A stretch of DNA of 14,758 nucleotides from JBEICQ01 sp040383885. Lineage in GTDB: Bacteria > Bacteroidota > Bacteroidia > UBA4408. The notes beneath the pieces are model-generated. The model ran no database searches. It was not told the DNA's origin and saw nothing but the letters and a program-made list of their open reading frames with translations. The stretch lies in contig JBEICQ010000048.1 of assembly GCA_040383885.1 (NCBI GenBank), forward strand, positions 1 to 14,758, in the 5' to 3' direction. A program made the translations under genes and the position numbers. Each line of letters begins with the position of its first letter. The first letter of the stretch is position 1. Below are positions 6,713-13,258 of this stretch, one piece after another.

Positions 6713-9223
6713 ATGCTTGTCATTGCGTTGCTTGCTCTTTCTGCGCACTTTGCTGAGGCTCAAAACAAAGCCTTGCCGGCTCCTGCCGATACCCTGGCAA
6801 GGGATAGCTTTCCTTCCCTTAAACCCAAAGAAGTAAAAATTTCAAAAAACGCTCTTGCTTCTCAGGTGAAATACCTGGCCCGCGACTCTATGAGATTTGA
6901 AGTAGACAGCCAGCGGGTTTACCTTTATGGAAAGGCCGAAGTATATTTTGAGGACATTGCCCTCAAGTCTGAATTCATAAGGGTGGACCTCAAAAAGAAC
7001 TTGCTCTTTGCCCATGGTCTGCCGGATTCAAGCGGTAAAATCGTAGGAAATCCTCTTTTTACACAGGGCGACCAGGAGTTCAAGGCCATTAAAATGACCT
7101 ATAACTACAAATCCAAAAAAGGCAAAATACATGATGTAAGAACCAAGCAGGACGAGGGATACCTTCATGGTGATCAGGTGAAGAAAGACAGCTCTGACAA
7201 TTTTTACATGCGCCGGGGAAAGTATACTACCTGCGAGCATGATACCCCTCATTTTTATTTTTCGCTCAAGAAAGTGAAGGTGATCAAGAACAAACAAATT
7301 GTTACGGGTCCGGCAGATCTTGTGGTGGCCGGAGTACCTACTCCACTCGCTGTTCCCTTCGGTTTCTTTCCTAATAAAAAAGGAAGATCCAATGGATTGA
7401 TTCTGCCTCGCCCATTTAATTCCGACGGACTCGGATTCGGGCTCGAAGAGTTGGGTTATTACTGGGGCATCAACGATAAGTTGGATATGCTGTTTTCTGT
7501 GGATGCATACAGTCGCGGAAGTTACAGGGGAAGAATTACCACAGGGTATGCCACACGCTATAAATATTCAGGCAGCCTCGGATTATCTTATGCCAACATT
7601 AAGCAAGGCGAAAGGGGGTTTCCCAATTATGCACTCAACAGAGACATTCGCTTTATCTGGACACACAACCAGGATCCCAGGGCGCGCCCTGACAGCAGAT
7701 TTTCTGCCAGCGTAAATGCAGGAAAAGTGAGCAACATTGCCTCTCGTGACATTGCAGGATATGTGCAGAATACCTTTGCTTCCAATATCAATTACACCAA
7801 AATATTTTTAGGCACGCCATTTAGTTTTAATGCCACTGCCTCTCAGGATCAGAATGCGGCCACCCGAAGCATGAACCTGAACCTGCCCACTTTTACCCTC
7901 AACATGACAGGCATCAATCCCCTGGGCAACAAATGGACCATTGGTAAACCCAAATTCATCAGTGATCTCAGGCTAACATACGCCGCAGATTTCAGAAATG
8001 TAATTACCACCACCGATACCGGTTTTTTGAGGGATATACGCAACCGCCTCGATAAAGTAATGCGCAATGGATTGCGACAGGATGTATCTCTGAGTACCAA
8101 TTTTCGTCTGTTTCGCAACCTGATGGTTACTCCTTCTGCCAATTACAATGAGGCATGGTATCTCAAGACCATCAATAGAAGAGTAGTTAAAGTGGGAGAA
8201 AAAGATTCATTGGTTACCGATACAGTGAAAGGATTTAGGGCTGCAAGGACCCTTGGAATAAACACTACTGTGCGAACCAATATTTATGGGTACTATCTTT
8301 TTAAGAGAGGTTTCATTCAGGGCTTCCGGCATCTCATGATTCCCAGCATTAGTTACTCTTATCAACCCGGCCTCACAAGAGCTCAGAGCTACGAATTGAA
8401 TGGCAAAACTGTATCGTATTCTCCCTTTGAAACGGGTATCTATGGTGCTCCTCCTGTAAACAGACAGAGTGCTGCCACCTTTGCACTTAGCAATAACCTC
8501 CAAATGAAATACAAGCTGCCGGGTGACACGGCCGGAGAAGCAAAAAAAATCACCCTTCTTGATGCTCTTAACTTAAGTTCAGTATACAATTTCCGGGCCG
8601 ATTCCATGAAGTTAAGTCCACTTAATATCAATGCAAGAACGATTCTGTTTAATAACATCAACATCAATTACACGGCTGTTCTCGATCCATACTATGTGGA
8701 TGTAAATACCGGAAGAAAACGCGCCTCCCTGGAATATGATGTTACCGGAAAGTGGGCAAGACTTACTTCCTCAACACTCAATATAGGTTTCAGTCTAAAG
8801 CCTCCACAGGCCAAAAAGCCTGTCACATCAGGCAAGGCCACTCCGGAGGAGTTAGAAAAGATCAATGCTGAAAGAGATGCCTATATTGATTTTAATATTC
8901 CCTGGAACCTTTCTGTTTTTTATAATATCAATTACAATAAGCCTGCTTATGTAGGCAGCTATGTGCAGACCATCTCGGTAAACGGTGACCTGAGCATCAC
9001 CCCCAAATGGAAATTGCAGTTTAGCAGCGGCTACGATTTTACGGCCAAGGATGTAATCATTCCCAATTTTAACCTCTACCGCGACTTACATTGCTGGGAG
9101 ATGCGCATCAATGTGATTCCCTACGGACCCCGTAAAATGTACACAGTGGACATCAATGTAAGGGCCTCTGTTTTGCAGGACCTCAAGCTCAGCCGCAAGA
9201 AAGACTGGTATGATTTGCGGTAG
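6713..9223 (+). CDS. lptD: LPS-assembly protein LptD (OstA), Bacteroidota type
   Basis: Outer-membrane barrel that inserts lipopolysaccharide into the outer leaflet as the terminal part of the Lpt bridge. From ATG 6713 the protein has 836 residues: a hydrophobic signal ending in H-F-A-E-A, an OstA/LptA-like beta-jellyroll (about 45-200, with V-Y-L-Y-G-K-A-E-V-Y-F near 69), then a long barrel rich in alternating aromatic strands (about 215-836). It ends with a W-E-M...P-Y-G-P-R segment that I associate with Bacteroidota LptD. Only two cysteines are present, C174 (T-T-C-E-H-D) and C794 (H-C-W-E-M), one in the N-terminal domain and one near the C terminus. The start is uncertain. ATG 6713 leaves no positive charge before the hydrophobic core, whereas TTG 6659 would add 18 residues with a basic stretch. 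The frame is open back to 6446, but that part is antisense to the amidase gene. No clear terminator follows. Confidence 0.9.
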   Translation: MLVIALLALSAHFAEAQNKALPAPADTLARDSFPSLKPKEVKISKNALASQVKYLARDSMRFEVDSQRVYLYGKAEVYFEDIALKSEFIRVDLKKNLLFAHGLPDSSGKIVGNPLFTQGDQEFKAIKMTYNYKSKKGKIHDVRTKQDEGYLHGDQVKKDSSDNFYMRRGKYTTCEHDTPHFYFSLKKVKVIKNKQIVTGPADLVVAGVPTPLAVPFGFFPNKKGRSNGLILPRPFNSDGLGFGLEELGYYWGINDKLDMLFSVDAYSRGSYRGRITTGYATRYKYSGSLGLSYANIKQGERGFPNYALNRDIRFIWTHNQDPRARPDSRFSASVNAGKVSNIASRDIAGYVQNTFASNINYTKIFLGTPFSFNATASQDQNAATRSMNLNLPTFTLNMTGINPLGNKWTIGKPKFISDLRLTYAADFRNVITTTDTGFLRDIRNRLDKVMRNGLRQDVSLSTNFRLFRNLMVTPSANYNEAWYLKTINRRVVKVGEKDSLVTDTVKGFRAARTLGINTTVRTNIYGYYLFKRGFIQGFRHLMIPSISYSYQPGLTRAQSYELNGKTVSYSPFETGIYGAPPVNRQSAATFALSNNLQMKYKLPGDTAGEAKKITLLDALNLSSVYNFRADSMKLSPLNINARTILFNNININYTAVLDPYYVDVNTGRKRASLEYDVTGKWARLTSSTLNIGFSLKPPQAKKPVTSGKATPEELEKINAERDAYIDFNIPWNLSVFYNINYNKPAYVGSYVQTISVNGDLSITPKWKLQFSSGYDFTAKDVIIPNFNLYRDLHCWEMRINVIPYGPRKMYTVDINVRASVLQDLKLSRKKDWYDLR

Positions 9224-9231
9224 TAATCTTC

Positions 9232-9275
9232 TTTATCAAACCCGGTTTATTCCTGTGTTTTTTATCTTTGATAAA
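9232..9275. repeat. 9-base inverted repeat TTTATCAAA / TTTGATAAA flanking and overlapping a promoter motif
   Basis: TTTATCAAA at 9232-9240 is matched exactly by its reverse complement at 9267-9275, 26 bases apart. A third half site, TTTATC (9261-9266), sits immediately before the right arm, so TTTATC-TTT-GATAAA also forms a small palindrome over the TATCTTTG box. An operator is one reading; an AT-rich hairpin after lptD is another. Confidence 0.45.
9263..9270 (+). promoter_or_regulatory. Bacteroidota -7 promoter element (TATCTTTG) upstream of the dipeptidase
   Basis: An exact TAnnTTTG match on the plus strand, 40 bases after the lptD stop. It would drive the short ORF at 9311 and the dipeptidase at 9385. 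No TTTG at the ideal -33 spacing. The motif lies inside the inverted-repeat region 9232-9275. Confidence 0.5.
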
Positions 9276-9293
9276 CTTCAATCAATAATAAAC

Positions 9294-9302
9294 AGGGGGA
9301 GA
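9294..9302 (+). promoter_or_regulatory. Shine-Dalgarno-like AGGGGGAGA before a short ORF
   Basis: A purine-rich stretch ending 8 bases before ATG 9311. Its GGAG core is complementary to the 16S anti-SD. It stands out because almost no other start in this window has a Shine-Dalgarno sequence, and it supports translation of the 25-codon ORF that follows. Confidence 0.4.
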
Positions 9303-9310
9303 CTCACAGC

Positions 9311-9388
9311 ATGACCAGACAATGGTTTCATACTACATGCCATGTGGATTCCCTGACCATGACAATACACCTATTTGAAATGCGATGA
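9311..9388 (+). CDS. Possible 25-codon leader ORF coupled to the dipeptidase gene
   Basis: ATG 9311 opens a 25-residue frame (MTRQWFHTTCHVDSL, then TMTIHLFEMR) ending at TGA 9386-9388, which overlaps the dipeptidase ATG as ATGA. It has the best Shine-Dalgarno-like sequence in the window (9294-9302), while the dipeptidase start has none visible. That arrangement is typical of translational coupling. The peptide has no recognisable domain. A 25-codon frame can easily arise by chance, so this rests on the site geometry only. Confidence 0.35.
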   Translation: MTRQWFHTTCHVDSLTMTIHLFEMR

Positions 9389-10365
9389 TTGCCGATTTAC
9401 ATTGCGACCTTCTCGATTATTTGCGTGTTAAGCCTCACGCCGTGGCAGATGAAAGGACTTACATCGGAGCCAATCTCAACGATCTGCGTAGCGGCGAGGT
9501 TCGTCTTCAGGTATTGGCTATTTATGCAGCTACTGAAAAAGGAAGTACAGTGCATGCGCACCAACAGCTTCTTTTGTACCGGCAGCTTCTCTCCGATTTT
9601 GCTCACCGGGTGGCCATGCTTGCTGCTCCGGAAAATTTGCAGGAGGGAAAGCATACCGACAAAATTTACCTGCTTACTTCTATTGAAAATGCATCCTGTT
9701 TGTGCGAAGAGGATGAACCACTTGCACATGCCTTTGCTAATTTAGAAAAACATGTTTCTCTGGCAGGCAGACCCCTTTACATAGGATTTACTCATCACAG
9801 CGAAAATCGTTTTGGCGGCGGCAATGCTACAACTGTTGGATTGAAGCAGGATGGAAAAGAAATGCTGAATTTCCTGCATGGAAAGAAAATAGCGATAGAC
9901 TTGTCGCATGCAAGCGACGCACTTGCCTTCGACATCCTGAATTACCTGGATGCGCATGGTTTGGATGTGGCCGTCCTCGCCAGCCATTCCAATTTCAGGC
10001 ATGTATGGAATCATCCACGCAACCTTCCCGATGAACTGGCCGGGGAAATCATCCGTCGTAAGGGACTCATTGGCATGAACTTTTTAAGGGCTTTTCTGCA
10101 TCCCTCCGATCCCAACTTTCTCTATCAACACCTCGCATACGGGATGACACTTGGGGCAGCACCTCACCTCTGTTTTGGCGCAGATTATTTTTATGAAGCA
10201 TCTCATCCGGACCAGTCAAGAAAGCCTTTCTTTTTTCCTGAGCACAAGGATGCGAGTCACTATCCTGAAATAGCAAGAAAGATGCGGGAGCTTTACGGAA
10301 ATCAAATAGCGAGTGATATCTCCATCAGGAATGTGCAAAGATTCTTAGAGCAGTTTTATTTTTAA
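9385..10365 (+). CDS. Membrane-dipeptidase-family (peptidase M19) dipeptidase
   Basis: Zinc-dependent dipeptidase family (renal dipeptidase, M19) that hydrolyses dipeptides. The 326 residues begin directly with the family metal motif D-L-H-C-D (H6, D8). The other expected metal ligands are E101 (S-I-E-N-A), H175 (D-L-S-H-A-S-D) and H201 (L-A-S-H-S-N). The H-P-R-N-L-P-D-E segment (210-217) and D267 (F-G-A-D-Y) match the family substrate pocket and late acidic residue. There is no signal peptide or lipobox, so unlike many relatives it should be cytoplasmic. It is at the short end of the family's length range. The start is ATG 9385, overlapping the stop of a short upstream ORF. The true substrate cannot be told from sequence. 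The gene converges on msrB. Confidence 0.93.
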   Translation: MIADLHCDLLDYLRVKPHAVADERTYIGANLNDLRSGEVRLQVLAIYAATEKGSTVHAHQQLLLYRQLLSDFAHRVAMLAAPENLQEGKHTDKIYLLTSIENASCLCEEDEPLAHAFANLEKHVSLAGRPLYIGFTHHSENRFGGGNATTVGLKQDGKEMLNFLHGKKIAIDLSHASDALAFDILNYLDAHGLDVAVLASHSNFRHVWNHPRNLPDELAGEIIRRKGLIGMNFLRAFLHPSDPNFLYQHLAYGMTLGAAPHLCFGADYFYEASHPDQSRKPFFFPEHKDASHYPEIARKMRELYGNQIASDISIRNVQRFLEQFYF

Positions 10366-10414
10366 CAATCCTTTCTGCTTTCATTTACCGGAGACAGTGA
10401 TACCATCTTTGGCA

Positions 10415-10513
10415 TGCAGCGTTAGGGATTGCAGCGTTTACTTTTTTGCAAGGCAAAAAAGTTTGAGCGGAAAGCCCGCCCCGGCTGGTTTACCATGCCG
10501 GGGAACGCCCTAA
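10415..10513. repeat. Intergenic nested inverted-repeat element between dipeptidase and msrB
   Basis: About 100 non-coding bases are ordered as follows. A direct repeat TGCAGCGTT occurs at 10415-10423 and 10430-10438. TTAGGG at 10422-10427 pairs with CCCTAA at 10508-10513 as outer ends. A perfect 9-base hairpin CTTTTTTGC-AAG-GCAAAAAAG lies at 10441-10461. A GC hairpin CCCCGGC-TGG-TTTA-CCA-T-GCCGGGG lies at 10479-10503. From memory, intergenic blocks starting with GCGTTAGGGATTG and ending with GGGAACGCCC recur in many Bacteroidota genomes, so I read this as a copy of a dispersed REP-like element. Neither strand shows a stem followed immediately by a clean T run, so it is not a textbook terminator, though it lies where one is expected. 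Only one copy is in the window. Confidence 0.65.
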
Positions 10514-10529
10514 AAAAAAGACCGCCTAA

Positions 10530-10961
10530 TTACTTTTTGTTTTCTGTTTTCACAAAGTGCAGTGAAGCAGAGTTGATACAGTAGCGCATACCGGTGGGCT
10601 GAGGGCCATCATCAAAGACATGACCCAAATGGCCTCCGCAATGCGCACACACCACTTCCGTGCGAATCATTCCGTGTGTGGTATCGCGCTTTTCCAGAAT
10701 TTTTGCAGGATCGAGTGCTGCATAAAACGCAGGCCACCCGCTTCCGCTATCGTATTTGGTGCCTGACATGAACAGGGGGGTTTCGCAGCCTCTGCAGCAA
10801 TATACGCCCTCTTCATTCAGCTTGTAGTAGTGATTGATAAAGGGTCTCTCAGTACCTTTTTCCCTGAGCACATAATAGGCTTCTGCACCCAATTCATGAA
10901 ACCACTCTTCGTCACTCTTTTGCACAGCAAATTGATGTGCAGACTCATTTTTATTTGGCAT
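10530..10961 (-). CDS. msrB: Peptide-methionine (R)-S-oxide reductase MsrB
   Basis: Reduces methionine-R-sulfoxide in oxidised proteins. At 143 residues it is a stand-alone MsrB with no signal peptide, hence cytoplasmic. Zinc is held by two CxxC pairs, C56/C59 (C-R-G-C) and C105/C108 (C-A-H-C). The catalytic cysteine is C128 in R-Y-C-I-N-S-A-S-L. The usual resolving cysteine in the S-G-C-G-W-P motif is replaced by serine (S74 in D-S-G-S-G-W-P-A-F), so recycling may depend on thioredoxin directly or on another cysteine such as C55. The ATG start lies inside the end of rny (11-base overlap, ATGCCAAATAA), so the two are co-transcribed and probably translationally coupled. It is the last gene of the coiled-coil/zapA/rny operon. 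Confidence 0.96.
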   Translation of the reverse strand: MPNKNESAHQFAVQKSDEEWFHELGAEAYYVLREKGTERPFINHYYKLNEEGVYCCRGCETPLFMSGTKYDSGSGWPAFYAALDPAKILEKRDTTHGMIRTEVVCAHCGGHLGHVFDDGPQPTGMRYCINSASLHFVKTENKK

Positions 10962-12513
10962 AACTCACGCCCCTTGTTTCCCTGATGACGGTTATTTTGA
11001 TTTGACCGGGGTAAGTCATCTCGGTTTGGATGCGCTGAGAGATATCGAAGGCAAGCTGGTCTACCTGCTTGTCGTCTACTCTTTCACTTTCAACCATTAC
11101 CCTGAGTTCGCGACCCGCCTGCACAGCAAAGGTTTTGTTCACGCCCGGATAGGTCATTGCGATGGTTTCGAGATCTTTCAATCGTTTGATGTATGACTCT
11201 GCGATCTCTCTGCGCGCACCGGGACGGGATCCTGAGATGGCATCGCATACCTGAATGATCGGGCTCAGCAAGCTGGTCATCTCAACCTCGTCGTGGTGGG
11301 CACCAATGGCATTGCATACTTCCGGATTCTCCTTGTATTTTTCTGCCAGTTGCATGCCGAGGATGGCGTGTGGTAATTCCGGCTGGTCGTCGGGAACCTT
11401 GCCTATGTCGTGCAGGAGTCCTGCGCGTTTGGCCAGTTTTACATTTAGTCCGAGCTCGGCAGCCATGGTAGCACAAAGATTGGCTACTTCACGGCTGTGC
11501 TGCAAGAGGTTTTGTCCGTAAGAGGAGCGATATTTCATCCTGCCCACCATGCGAATCAGTTCGGGATGTAAACCGTGGATGCCCAGGTCAATGGTGGTGC
11601 GTTTACCTGTTTCGATGATTTCTTCTTCGATCTGCTTTTTTACTTTTTCTACCACTTCTTCAATACGGGCAGGGTGGATGCGTCCATCGGATACCAGCTG
11701 ATGCAAAGCCAGCCTGGCAATTTCACGGCGAACAGGGTCGAAGCAGGAGAGGATGATGGCCTCCGGGGTATCGTCTACAATAATTTCTACACCGGTGAGC
11801 GATTCCAGGGTGCGTATGTTGCGACCTTCTCTTCCGATCACGCGTCCTTTGATTTCGTCGTTGTCGATGTTAAACACCGATACCGAGTTCTCAACCGCAT
11901 GCTCAGTGGCTACGCGCTGGATGGTTTGAATAACGATTTTTTTGGCTTCCTTGTTGGCAGTGAGTTTTGCCTCTTCCATGATATCCTTGATGTGGGAGAG
12001 TGCCTGCGTTTTGGCTTCCGACTTGAGGGCTTCTACCAGTTGCGTTCTGGCTTCCTCGGCCGTAAGACCTGCCACTACCTGAAGTTGTTCTACCTGCTTT
12101 TTCAGGGATTTGTCGAGTTCTTCCTGCTTCTTCTTGAGAACATCTACCTGTTGCTGGTGAATCTCTTTGGCCTGCTGGGCCTCCTGCTGCTTGCGCTGGG
12201 TTTCTTCAATTTTCTGGTTGAGTACCTGCTCTTTCTGCTTGATTTTGTTTTCCTGCTGGAAAACCTGTTGTTGCTTTTCCTGCAAGCCCGCATTTTTTTC
12301 TGCGATGGTTTTTTCATGCTCAGCCTTGAGTTGCAGGAATTTTTCCTTGGCTTGCAGAATTTTTTCCTGCTTGATGATTTCGCCTTTCTCTTCGGCTTCT
12401 TTTTTAAGCATGTTTACCTGGTTGAGCACCTGTTTGCGCAGCATGGTAGCTACGATGCTTGCCCCCAGGATGAGACCTCCTGCGAGGCCGATGACAATTG
12501 ATACAATGTCCAT
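10951..12513 (-). CDS. rny: Ribonuclease Y
   Basis: Membrane-anchored endoribonuclease that starts mRNA decay. The 520 residues show the full family order: an N-terminal membrane helix (about 3-24), a long Gln/Glu/Lys-rich coiled coil (about 30-205), a KH RNA-binding domain (about 210-272, with G-R-V-I-G-R-E-G-R-N-I-R) and an HD hydrolase domain (about 335-430). HD-domain residues are H339, the H368-D369 pair (L-L-H-D-I-G-K), H406 (A-H-H-D-E) and D424 (V-C-D-A-I-S). A conserved C-terminal domain ends in Q-I-K-I-T-V-I-R-E-T. It starts at ATG 12513, 48 bases after zapA, and overlaps msrB by 11 bases. The leader carries an A8 stretch and GGA, but these sit in the loop and 3' arm of an inverted repeat that also includes part of the start codon, so regulated translation is possible. 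Confidence 0.97.
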   Translation of the reverse strand: MDIVSIVIGLAGGLILGASIVATMLRKQVLNQVNMLKKEAEEKGEIIKQEKILQAKEKFLQLKAEHEKTIAEKNAGLQEKQQQVFQQENKIKQKEQVLNQKIEETQRKQQEAQQAKEIHQQQVDVLKKKQEELDKSLKKQVEQLQVVAGLTAEEARTQLVEALKSEAKTQALSHIKDIMEEAKLTANKEAKKIVIQTIQRVATEHAVENSVSVFNIDNDEIKGRVIGREGRNIRTLESLTGVEIIVDDTPEAIILSCFDPVRREIARLALHQLVSDGRIHPARIEEVVEKVKKQIEEEIIETGKRTTIDLGIHGLHPELIRMVGRMKYRSSYGQNLLQHSREVANLCATMAAELGLNVKLAKRAGLLHDIGKVPDDQPELPHAILGMQLAEKYKENPEVCNAIGAHHDEVEMTSLLSPIIQVCDAISGSRPGARREIAESYIKRLKDLETIAMTYPGVNKTFAVQAGRELRVMVESERVDDKQVDQLAFDISQRIQTEMTYPGQIKITVIRETRGVSYAK

Positions 12514-12545
12514 TGTGTTTCCTTTTTTTTGTGGCGGAACACAAT
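12512..12545 (-). promoter_or_regulatory. Hairpin occluding the rny ribosome-binding region and start codon
   Basis: In the minus-strand transcript, ATTGTGTTCC (12545-12536) is complementary to GGAAACACAAT (12522-12512) except for one bulged A, with a 13-base loop that contains eight A. The 3' arm includes the GGA before rny and the A and U of its AUG. No T run follows, so this is not a terminator. It would mask rny initiation when folded. Confidence 0.6.
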
Positions 12546-12561
12546 CGTTGATGCCGTCCTT

Positions 12562-12837
12562 TTAGAGAACCTGCTGAACCATTGCCGTGAGGTCAGACAT
12601 CTGTCTGCTCAGCTCATTTTGAGTATTTTGCCAGTTCACTTGCTGAAAGGCAAATTCCAGTAAACACATGGCCATGAGGTCAGTGCTTTGCCGGGTATTG
12701 AAATTGCTTGCATACTTTTCCATTTTCTCTTCAACAAGTCCGGCAGCGAGGAGGTATTTTTCTCCTTCGGCCCTGTTGCTGACCTTGACCGGAAATATTT
12801 TGCCGGCAATGGTGATATGGATGGTTTCTGCAGCCAT
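12562..12837 (-). CDS. zapA: Cell division protein ZapA
   Basis: ZapA binds FtsZ and bundles its filaments at the division site. The 91-residue protein has the family layout. A short N-terminal beta unit (I-H-I-T-I-A-G-K-I-F-P-V-K-V) comes first, followed by R-A-E-G-E-K-Y-L-L-A-A-G-L-V-E-E-K. Then come A-M-C-L-L-E-F-A near 56-63 and a C-terminal coiled-coil helix. It has no membrane or export signal. It starts at ATG 12837, 11 bases after the stop of the coiled-coil gene, and is followed by rny after 48 bases, so it is the second gene of the operon. The assignment rests on architecture and short motifs, because ZapA sequences diverge strongly. Confidence 0.88.
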   Translation of the reverse strand: MAAETIHITIAGKIFPVKVSNRAEGEKYLLAAGLVEEKMEKYASNFNTRQSTDLMAMCLLEFAFQQVNWQNTQNELSRQMSDLTAMVQQVL

Positions 12838-12848
12838 TGTTTGTTTAC

Positions 12849-13151
12849 TCAGGCAATGTCAGGCTTCGATTCCTCGAGGTAGCGGCTGATCTCCGAGAGC
12901 ATTTCGCCGATGAACTTTTTGGTTTCTGCCTGGCTCTTTTCGAGCCCTTGCTTTTCGTTCAACTGCCCCCTCAGTAGCGCCAGTTCCCTGCGCAGTTCCG
13001 AAACCTCCTCCGTCTTGATGCGGATCTCGTGTTTCAGTCCCTCTGCTTCTGCAAGTAAACTACGGTGCTTTTCTGAAAGTGCCGAATGAACATGTGTGAG
13101 TGCAAGAATTTTGGATTTTAACTCCTCCAGTATAGATGGGTCAAAATGCAT
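12849..13151 (-). CDS. Small coiled-coil protein upstream of zapA (candidate ZapB-like)
   Basis: A 100-residue protein that is almost entirely one charged coiled coil (about 6-75), with a break near 76-82 and a short amphipathic C-terminal helix (K-F-I-G-E-M-L-S-E-I-S-R-Y-L). It has no cysteine, membrane segment or signal. I recognise no named family. ATG 13151 is preferred over the TTG at 13172. A promoter motif ends 18 bases upstream, and TTG 13172 would lie inside it. It sits 11 bases before zapA, so the two proteins are made together. E. coli ZapB is also a small all-coiled-coil partner of ZapA with a short C-terminal helix, so a similar role is a reasonable inference but not shown by sequence identity. 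Confidence 0.8.
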   Translation of the reverse strand: MHFDPSILEELKSKILALTHVHSALSEKHRSLLAEAEGLKHEIRIKTEEVSELRRELALLRGQLNEKQGLEKSQAETKKFIGEMLSEISRYLEESKPDIA

Positions 13152-13169
13152 CGTTCTTTTACCTGCATG

Positions 13170-13177
13170 CAAAAGTA
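13170..13177 (-). promoter_or_regulatory. Bacteroidota -7 promoter element (TACTTTTG) for the coiled-coil/zapA/rny/msrB operon
   Basis: An exact TAnnTTTG match on the minus strand, ending 18 bases before ATG 13151, in the 107-base region divergent from serS. No -33 TTTG at ideal spacing. It is the only candidate promoter upstream of the four-gene operon. Confidence 0.55.
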
Positions 13178-13242
13178 AGATATTTTAAGAGACTTATTCC
13201 CTTCGTTTTCATAGTTTTCTCACATCGCATGGTCAATAAGGT

Positions 13243-13250
13243 TATTTTTG
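13243..13250 (+). promoter_or_regulatory. Bacteroidota -7 promoter element (TATTTTTG) for serS
   Basis: An exact TAnnTTTG match on the plus strand, ending exactly 8 bases before ATG 13259. If used, the mRNA would begin within a few bases of the start codon. No -33 TTTG at ideal spacing. The same 8-base spacing occurs before the MCE gene. Confidence 0.55.
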
Positions 13251-13258
13251 CCGTGTTT

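Noticed and set aside
11575..12501. 308-codon plus-strand frame rich in Phe and Leu opposite rny
   Set aside because: It is the antisense of the Gln/Lys/Glu-rich coiled coil of RNase Y, whose codons read as Leu/Phe on the other strand. It has no start signal and no recognisable fold.
12523..12530. T8 run between rny and zapA as a plus-strand terminator
   Set aside because: No plus-strand gene ends there and the T run lies in the loop, not after a stem. On the minus strand it is an A-rich leader.
13136..13258. 41-residue N-terminal extension of SerS
   Set aside because: It runs over the divergent promoter region and into the opposite gene. Bacterial SerS starts at the M-L-x-V segment encoded from 13259.
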